Assembly (NCBI GenBank): GCA_019113455.1 | Contig: DXHG01000195.1 | Coordinates: 1 to 14,125 of the forward strand | Reading direction: 5' to 3' | Source of the DNA: Candidatus Treponema faecavium | Lineage (GTDB): Bacteria; Spirochaetota; Spirochaetia; Treponematales; Treponemataceae | DNA: 14,125 nucleotides | Shown: positions 6,728 through 11,890 of the stretch, piece after piece | How positions within the stretch are numbered: the stretch's first letter is position 1 | Layout of the letters: every line of letters starts with the position of its first letter | Notes under the pieces: model-generated | Seen by the model: only the letters and a program-made list of their open reading frames with translations | Told to the model about the DNA's origin: nothing | The model's database searches: none | Translations under genes and position numbers: made by a program

Positions 6728-7381
6728 TCATGCGCCGGCAGAGAAAAACAACGCCGGGAGCACATACACATCTGCCGCGCCTGAAACCAGAATACCGCCC
6801 ATTCCCATTTCAAGCGGGAGCGCGACATCCAGATCATAGCGGTCGCCGATTGCAACGCAGTGTTCTGCGTCCGTGTGCGAAAGCTCACAGGCAAGCTCAA
6901 ACGGCCTGCGGTGCGGTTTTGACACGCCGCATGTATCAAGCCCGATTATGCCGCTGATAAAGCGTTCAACGCCGAGCGCCGCAAGCGTTTTTTGAGCTGG
7001 GAGCACGGGATTATTGGTTACACACATAAGGCAAAAGCGTTCAGCCATCTTTGAAAGCGCAAGCTGCAGTTGGCTGTCAGCACACAGGAAGCGCGCCGGT
7101 TCAAGCAGATTCCTGCGCCACTCAATACTTTTTGCAATCGGCACGCCAAGCGCTTTTAACGTGTTGCCCAGGCTGACACAGCCGCCGTGTTCGCGCTTCC
7201 AGTTTTCGCGATAGGAGCTCACCTGCCTGCGCGCCGCGTCAACGGACATCCCCTGCTCCAGCGCATACTGGCGTATCTGCACGTCAACCTGCTCAAACGC
7301 ATACGCCTCGTTTGTATACAGCGTGGAATCTATATCAAAAATAAGCGTCCGCACCTGCTCAGGAATACGATAGACTGTCAT
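6728..7381 (-). CDS. HAD superfamily hydrolase (pyrimidine 5'-nucleotidase-like)
   Basis: 217-residue haloacid-dehalogenase phosphatase with a complete catalytic set: motif I FDIDST (nucleophile Asp16, acid/base Asp18), motif II VTNN (Thr122), motif III Lys155 in SKPHRRP, and motif IV GDRYDLD (Asp180, Asp185). The segment between motifs I and II forms a helical cap, as in subfamily IA. The DxDST form of motif I resembles the SDT1/pyrimidine 5'-nucleotidase branch, but substrate assignment is inference. Its ATG overlaps the stop of the FGGY kinase by ATGA (7378-7381), so it is the third gene of a translationally coupled operon headed by prs. It could remove phosphate from a sugar or nucleotide made by its partners. 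Confidence 0.9.
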   Translation of the reverse strand: MTVYRIPEQVRTLIFDIDSTLYTNEAYAFEQVDVQIRQYALEQGMSVDAARRQVSSYRENWKREHGGCVSLGNTLKALGVPIAKSIEWRRNLLEPARFLCADSQLQLALSKMAERFCLMCVTNNPVLPAQKTLAALGVERFISGIIGLDTCGVSKPHRRPFELACELSHTDAEHCVAIGDRYDLDVALPLEMGMGGILVSGAADVYVLPALFFSAGA

Positions 7382-8595
7382 TCGACTGTGTGCTCCGGTT
7401 CATAGACTTGCGCCGCGTGAAACAGCGCCTGCGCGCCTTCCGCTATTGAAGAAAACTCACCGCGCCCAAGCCCCGCAAACACCGCGTCCCCGACAAGCTC
7501 GCTGTCAGGACACTCCGGCACAATAATTGCGATACCGGCGGCACTGCTTTTGAACTGCACCCACGCGCTGTTTTTCGCCTGCCCGCCGGTAATGCACATG
7601 GACTGTACATCGCCTGCGCCCTGCTGGTGCGCAATTTCGCGCAAAAGCTCCACACCGCGACGCACTCCGCCTGCAATATCGGCCATGAGCGCGAAACCTT
7701 CGCCTGAACCCTCCTGAATCAGCCTGTCAATCAGCGCCGCATACGAAAGCTGCGGCGCCGTCCGCTTTTTATATTCGCTGAAACGGCTCCCGCTGTCCAT
7801 ACTCAGCACGCTCGCGTTGTACAGCTCAGGCAGCACAGACGGCAGTGTCCGTATACCGCTTTCATGGACGGGTTCGCGCGTACACAGGTTAAGCCCTTCG
7901 CTTGAACCCGCGCGGTCGCAGAGCCTGCCCGGCGCAAGCGTGTCGGTGCCGACAAGCGCCGTAATAAAATCGGGAGCCCCGCAGTATACGGGCGTGCGCT
8001 CGGCAAGCCCCAGCAGCTCCGCCTGTTCCTGACGCACATATCCGGCAAGCTCCCCGGGAGCGGCAAACGGCGGCAGCTTGTCCGCTTCGATTTCGTTTTC
8101 TGCAAGGGACAGCTCTGTCCAGTACGCCTCGCGGTACCGGCTTTCAGGCAGAATCGTCAGCGCAGTCCCTGTCAGCCAATACATGAGATATTCAGGACCG
8201 GAATAGATATAACGGCTGTTATTCCAGCTTGCGTGGTACACAGTGCGGAAAAAAAGCAGGCGCGGAATAAACAGGGAACGCCCGACTGCGGAAGGAACAT
8301 ATGCCGGCACCGGTTCGTTCCATAACAGCAGCGTGCCGTCATCGCTCACGAGTGTCGGCCCGTTTCCCGAAATGCAGATGCCCAGCACTTCACAGCAGCA
8401 TTCGTGCAAAAGCGCGTGTACCGCGCGCACAAACGAGTCGCACCACAGCGAAACAGACACGTGCGGCAGAACGCCTGCATGGCAGATGCCGCCGAAATAC
8501 TGTCTGCTGTACGCACGCACGCTGCCGGACATGTCAATCAGCGCTGCTTTTAGAGAAGACGTCCCTATATCGGCGCACAAAAAGGCGCTGGTCAT
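7378..8595 (-). CDS. FGGY-family carbohydrate kinase, short form
   Basis: ATP-dependent sugar kinase of the FGGY family (xylulokinase, ribulokinase and glycerol kinase relatives). Visible elements: N-terminal phosphate-1 loop ADIGTSSLKAALID (Asp9, Gly11, Thr12); GAPDF with the likely catalytic base Asp209; the C-terminal adenosine motif CITGGQAKNSAWVQ (Gly337-Gly338); and SELVGDAVFAGLG near 365-377. At 405 residues it is shorter than the usual 480-520, suggesting reduced sugar-recognition segments. The substrate is therefore uncertain, although a pentose or pentulose is attractive beside PRPP synthase. Its ATG overlaps the prs stop (ATGA, 8592-8595) and its stop overlaps the HAD gene's ATG. 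Confidence 0.88.
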   Translation of the reverse strand: MTSAFLCADIGTSSLKAALIDMSGSVRAYSRQYFGGICHAGVLPHVSVSLWCDSFVRAVHALLHECCCEVLGICISGNGPTLVSDDGTLLLWNEPVPAYVPSAVGRSLFIPRLLFFRTVYHASWNNSRYIYSGPEYLMYWLTGTALTILPESRYREAYWTELSLAENEIEADKLPPFAAPGELAGYVRQEQAELLGLAERTPVYCGAPDFITALVGTDTLAPGRLCDRAGSSEGLNLCTREPVHESGIRTLPSVLPELYNASVLSMDSGSRFSEYKKRTAPQLSYAALIDRLIQEGSGEGFALMADIAGGVRRGVELLREIAHQQGAGDVQSMCITGGQAKNSAWVQFKSSAAGIAIIVPECPDSELVGDAVFAGLGRGEFSSIAEGAQALFHAAQVYEPEHTVE

Positions 8596-9833
8596 TGCTC
8601 GATTTTCACCAGTTTTTCGATAATATTGCGGTTATCAAGCAGATTGCTCAGCGACTGATTATGGTGCAGCCGCGCGATGACGTTTGCAAACAGACCACTC
8701 ACATTCGTGCTGATATACCATTCGCACTTAAGCAGATCCTCGTGATACACGGCGTTTGTGCCGATAACCCGATAGAACAGCCCTTTTTTATACGCTTCGT
8801 TAAACAAATCAATCGCGCCGCCGGTAAAAAACGGCAGGCTTATCGCGGCAATCACCTTTGTCGCACCCTGCTCTTTAAGGAACTCCATTGCCTTAAGCAG
8901 CGTACCGCCGGTGCCGAGCATGTCGTCCGCAAGGAACGCGACCTTGCCGCGGACGTCGCCGAGCAGTTTTACCGCCTTGATATTCGTATCGCGCGCGTTC
9001 TGCGTTACGACGGAATAATCGCGCTCCTTGTAAATCATTGCAAGCGGCTTTTTTAAGCCGGTCGCGTAAAACTTATTGCGGTCTACCGCGCCCGTATCAG
9101 GCGACACGACAACAAGGTTTTCCGTTCCGCCGGTCAAATCAACCAGCTTGCTCAACTCGCGGATAATCTGATAACTCGCATGAAGGTTTTCAAGGTGCGT
9201 CTTGCCGAATGCGTTTACAATCTCGCGGGAATGAATATCAAGCGTAATGATGCGCGCAACGCCCATGTTTTCGTAAATATGACCGAGGAGGCTCGCCGTA
9301 AGCCCTTCCCGCCCCTTCTTTTTGTGCTGGCGGCTGTACGGATACACTGGAACGACAAGCGTAATCTGCGCGGCTCCCGCCTGACGCACCGCGTCAATCG
9401 TTACGAGCATACTCATGATATGATCGTTCACGGACATCGCCTGCGTGTTCTTGCCGCCGTTGAGCGAGATAGGCACGTGGTTTTCAACGTCCTGGAAAAT
9501 AAATACATCTTTGCCGCGGATGCAGTCAAGGATTTCTGTTTTGAACTCGCCGTTCATGAAATAGGTAAACTGCGCGTTTACCTTAAACTCAGGCACGCGG
9601 TATTTTTCCGTACTCCCTCTGATACATAAATCAGACGTCCGCATGTCATTATCGAAATTTATCTGTTTGATAAGATCATTCTTTTCAAGCTCATACCGCT
9701 TGGTGAGCACATCGCTTTTCAGTCCGAAACGGTGCTTATAGATATGACGAAGATGCACAATTACTTCATTCGCAAACGTCTCACCGCCCGGACAGGCAAT
9801 GATAGCAAGGTTTGTTGGCTCGGAATACGGCAT
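8592..9833 (-). CDS. prs: Ribose-phosphate pyrophosphokinase (PRPP synthase), long divergent form
   Basis: Makes PRPP from ribose 5-phosphate and ATP for purine, pyrimidine, NAD and related synthesis. Recognised by the PRPP-binding loop LADDMLGTGGT (301-311), the ATP-site segment YPYSRQHKKKGREGLTA (164-180, equivalent to YARQDRK...REP), and LDIHSREIVNAF with His201 in the place of the catalytic His. Two phosphoribosyltransferase-fold domains are evident. It has 413 residues, against about 315 in the common class I enzyme; the extra lies mostly in the N-terminal ~90 residues. This may change oligomerisation or allosteric control. AGGGG is six bases before the ATG. It is first in an operon with an FGGY kinase and a HAD phosphatase, each joined by ATGA. 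Confidence 0.94.
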   Translation of the reverse strand: MPYSEPTNLAIIACPGGETFANEVIVHLRHIYKHRFGLKSDVLTKRYELEKNDLIKQINFDNDMRTSDLCIRGSTEKYRVPEFKVNAQFTYFMNGEFKTEILDCIRGKDVFIFQDVENHVPISLNGGKNTQAMSVNDHIMSMLVTIDAVRQAGAAQITLVVPVYPYSRQHKKKGREGLTASLLGHIYENMGVARIITLDIHSREIVNAFGKTHLENLHASYQIIRELSKLVDLTGGTENLVVVSPDTGAVDRNKFYATGLKKPLAMIYKERDYSVVTQNARDTNIKAVKLLGDVRGKVAFLADDMLGTGGTLLKAMEFLKEQGATKVIAAISLPFFTGGAIDLFNEAYKKGLFYRVIGTNAVYHEDLLKCEWYISTNVSGLFANVIARLHHNQSLSNLLDNRNIIEKLVKIEQ

Positions 9834-9878
9834 ACGTTACCCCTGTGATACGGAACGAAACACAACTAATGCAAAGAA

Positions 9879-9915
9879 CGTATGTACTCTACCATAAAAT
9901 AACCCGCATTGTAAA
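9879..9915 (-). promoter_or_regulatory. Promoter for the prs operon
   Basis: Minus strand: TTTACA (9915-9910), 18-bp spacer, TAGAGT (9891-9886). Predicted start near 9879, giving a leader of about 45 nt. An 11-bp tandem repeat begins 12 bp upstream of the -35. Confidence 0.5.
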
Positions 9916-9926
9916 GGCGGATATAC

Positions 9927-9963
9927 GCACGCTGCACGCACGCTGCACGCATGCTGCACGCAC
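9927..9963. repeat. 11-bp tandem repeat, about 3.4 copies
   Basis: GCACGCTGCAC occurs at 9927-9937 and 9938-9948, then with one change (GCATGCTGCAC) at 9949-9959, and a partial copy follows. It lies directly upstream of the prs promoter. The unit length of 11 bp keeps copies on one helix face. Confidence 0.9.
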
Positions 9964-10081
9964 GGCTGTTTTCTGTGCGGGTCTCCCCGCGGGTGTTCTG
10001 CGTGTGCACGCGGGCTTGCCGCGCAGCAGCAAGCCTAGTCCGAGCAGCACCCACAGAACCTGTGCTGACAGATAATACGGC
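9964..10081. other. Intergenic stretch with no gene seen
   Basis: Short open frames here are GC-rich and read as Arg/Ala/Thr-rich low-complexity protein, so I do not support a gene. It contains a perfect 7-bp inverted repeat (GGCTTGC at 10013-10019, GCAAGCC at 10029-10035) with no T-run. Confidence 0.5.
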
Positions 10082-10293
10082 CTATTGTTCCGACGCCAGT
10101 TTCTGCACGTGCGCTTCTGAAAGTCCGTCAAGCCGTTTTGTATTGTGCCCCGTGTACAGGTATTTCAGAAGCGCCTGTGCCTGTCTGTCTCTTTATCATA
10201 TGCCGTACAGTTGTAAAACACCGTATGCGCGCCGTCGTTAAAGATGCCGTATACAGTATACAGCATCTCTGTTTCGCGCGCAAATTTGCGGCT
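10082..10293 (-). pseudogene. Frameshifted protein remnant, PD-(D/E)XK (Rpn-type) transposase C-terminus?
   Basis: One minus-strand frame reads SRKFARETEMLYTVYGIFND and on to CTAYDKETD before a TGA at 10167-10165. A second frame takes over at about 10175-10190 and reads RQAQALLKYLYTGHNTKR and on to KLASEQ, ending at the TAG at 10084-10082. Joined by a single-base shift they give a coherent, protein-like sequence of about 70 residues. The pattern of VFYNC...YDKETD...ALLKYLYTG recalls the C-terminal part of PD-(D/E)XK nuclease family transposases, which are abundant and often decayed in treponemes, but this is from memory. The catalytic core is absent; its upstream side would be where the palindrome array begins. 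Confidence 0.4.
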
Positions 10294-10300
10294 GTATAGC

Positions 10301-10513
10301 AAATAAAAAATTTGCCGCTGGCAAAATTTAATTTTGCCGTTTATCAGACATGAATTTTGCCGATGGCCAGCGGCGCACTTGCCGATTGCAAATTTTCAGT
10401 TTGCCGTCGGCAAATAAAACGTTTGCCATCGGCAAGTGTCCCGCTGGCCGACGGCAAATTTCTTACCGGATAATCGGCAAATTTTTTATTTGCCATCGGC
10501 AAATTTTTATTTT
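10301..10513. repeat. Long imperfect inverted repeat (arms ~83 bp)
   Basis: The left arm 10301-10383 aligns with the reverse complement of 10431-10513 at about 66 of 83 positions with one single-base gap (hand count). The ends are the best matched: AAATAAAAA then TTTGCCG, and GGCCAGCGG...CACTTGCC at the inner end. The 47-bp centre (10384-10430) contains three more palindromic units. The match stops abruptly outside 10301 and 10513. A transcript from either strand would fold into one long hairpin. I see no target-site duplication at the ends. Confidence 0.85.
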
Positions 10514-10544
10514 TTAAATGGGAAATCTGACAGCCGTCGGCAAA
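10311..10544. repeat. Array of phased 15-bp palindromes, TTTGCC-N3-GGCAAA, 22-bp period
   Basis: Eleven units with centres at 10318, 10340, 10363, 10385, 10407, 10429, 10451, 10474, 10496, 10518 and 10537. Spacing is 22-23 bp throughout except the last step (19). Clean copies are at 10311-10325, 10400-10414 and 10489-10503, with one-to-four-base variants at 10356, 10378, 10422 and 10444. Units at 10340, 10474 and 10518 are clearly degenerate. The three central bases vary (GCT, GAT, GTC, ATC, GAC). Linkers are 7-8 bp and mostly AT-rich. The period is close to two turns of DNA, so every unit faces the same side. A perfect palindrome CGCAAATTTGCG lies just outside at 10279-10290. Confidence 0.9.
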
Positions 10545-10687
10545 TTGTACGGTTTGCACTTATAGGAACTCCGGCTGCGGCAAGCTGCAAAACAGCCCGC
10601 CTTATATTGCTTTTTTGCCGTATATATGATACCTCAATTACAGGCGTTGTGTACAAGACACGGCACCATCCCATTGTGAGGAGCGTT

Positions 10688-11890
10688 ATGACATCACGCA
10701 CGATCCTGTTTATTCTTATATTCCCGCTGCTGGCGCTTGTGTATTCCTGTACGACAACGGCGGTTCCCGACACGCCGCAGGCTCAGGCCGCGACTGCGAT
10801 CGAAACGGCTAAGCCGCCCGTGCCCGAAACACAGGAGCTCCTCCTCACGTTTGCCGGAGACATCATGGCGCACTCGGTTAATTTCCAGATGGACGATTAC
10901 AGCCTCATTTATGCGGATATCGCCGATATCCTGCACAGCGACGATCTTTCGTTTGCCAATATGGAAACGCCCGTGCATACCGAACGCCCGTATGAATCGT
11001 ATCCCACGTTCAACGTGCAGGCCCCGTACGCTGCTGCCGCCATTGAAGCGGGGTTTGACGTGTTCTCTCTGGCAAACAATCACTCAAACGATCAGGACGC
11101 GCAGGGCATAGACAGCACCGCGCGCTTTTTTGCGTCGCAGCCGGTATACGCGGCAGGCATACGCAGCACGAACGAAAGCGGGCTGTCGTACCAGCTTATC
11201 GAAAAGGACGGCTGGACAATCCTTTTTGCCGCAGTTACTGAAATCCTTAACAGCACGCACGACATAGAACGGCTTGACTATATTCCTCCCACGCAGGAAA
11301 GCAGGGAACGATTCAGGGCTGAGCTTGCTGCATTGCGCGCCGCGCATCCGTGCGATCTGTTTATTCTTTCGCTTCATACGAACGAGGCCGAATATGTTCC
11401 CGATATACAGCCTGAGCGCAGGCAGTATTACTATTCGCTTTTGGACAGCGGCGTCGATATCGTCTGGGCAAATCATCCGCATATCGCGAAAGAATGGGAA
11501 GTCGTTGCAGACGCCCAAACGGGAACGCCGAACAAGCTTGTCATGTACGCGCTCGGCAATACGATTTCGGGGCAGCGGACAAATCCCAATTTTCAGAACC
11601 CTGCAGCAAGTCGGGACTATACCGGAGACGGCTACCTCATTCAGGCGCGCTTTATAAAGCGCGCAGCTTCTTCTGAACACGGTCTTGCCGAGCTGCCGCC
11701 GATGCTTGTGCAAACAGAGCCGATACTGATTACAACATATATCACACCCGAGCGGCACTATGTTATCAGAAAACTCAATGAGGCGTTTATCGCCGAGCTG
11801 TATGACGAACAGCTTGCCGAGTACGCGCAGTATTTCAGCGCCCGCATGAAACTTATGCACAATATTGGAGAAAAACACATATGCCGATAG
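10688..11890 (+). CDS. CapA-family (PGA_cap) lipoprotein
   Basis: 400-residue exported lipoprotein. The signal peptide (residues 1-20) has a basic start (TSR), a hydrophobic core and lipobox LVYS before Cys21, the relaxed form common in spirochaetes. A Pro/Thr/Ala-rich linker (22-48) precedes a CapA-type metallophosphatase-like domain: TFAGDIM (Asp58), NMETP (91-95), LANNHSND (129-135), LSLHTNEAEY (His230), ANHPHI (263-265), and YALGNTISG (288-295). Founding members act in poly-gamma-glutamate capsule synthesis, but most homologues have no known role and there is no pgs/cap operon here. The frame stays open upstream to 10436, through the palindrome array, but the ATG at 10688 has GAGGAG at 10678-10683 and starts the signal peptide. 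The stop lies 10 bases inside the helicase gene. Confidence 0.9.
   Translation: MTSRTILFILIFPLLALVYSCTTTAVPDTPQAQAATAIETAKPPVPETQELLLTFAGDIMAHSVNFQMDDYSLIYADIADILHSDDLSFANMETPVHTERPYESYPTFNVQAPYAAAAIEAGFDVFSLANNHSNDQDAQGIDSTARFFASQPVYAAGIRSTNESGLSYQLIEKDGWTILFAAVTEILNSTHDIERLDYIPPTQESRERFRAELAALRAAHPCDLFILSLHTNEAEYVPDIQPERRQYYYSLLDSGVDIVWANHPHIAKEWEVVADAQTGTPNKLVMYALGNTISGQRTNPNFQNPAASRDYTGDGYLIQARFIKRAASSEHGLAELPPMLVQTEPILITTYITPERHYVIRKLNEAFIAELYDEQLAEYAQYFSARMKLMHNIGEKHICR

Noticed and set aside
10013..10035. Terminator from the 7-bp inverted repeat
   Set aside because: The stem is perfect, but neither strand has a following T-run and no gene needs termination there except the decayed fragment.
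9866..10131. Overlapping short leftward open frames upstream of prs
   Set aside because: They are Arg/Ala/Thr-rich translations of GC-rich tandem repeats and overlap the prs promoter; no ribosome binding site or family motif was seen.
10311..10544. CRISPR array
   Set aside because: Repeats are regular and palindromic, but the intervals between them are only 7-8 bp and are not unique spacers. No cas gene is present, and the repeats vary too much.
10344..10559. Leftward 71-residue open frame inside the palindrome array
   Set aside because: The translation merely repeats the DNA motif (recurring SAS/ADGK/NLP-type segments) and is a by-product of the 22-bp repeats.
10436..10687. N-terminal extension of the CapA-like protein to the upstream ATG at 10436
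   Set aside because: It would run through the palindrome array and bury the signal peptide and lipobox; the ATG at 10688 has a good ribosome binding site.
11084..11878. Leftward 264-residue open frame opposite the CapA-like gene
   Set aside because: The plus-strand frame has a lipoprotein signal, family motifs and a ribosome binding site; the antisense frame is Arg/Cys-rich and has none.
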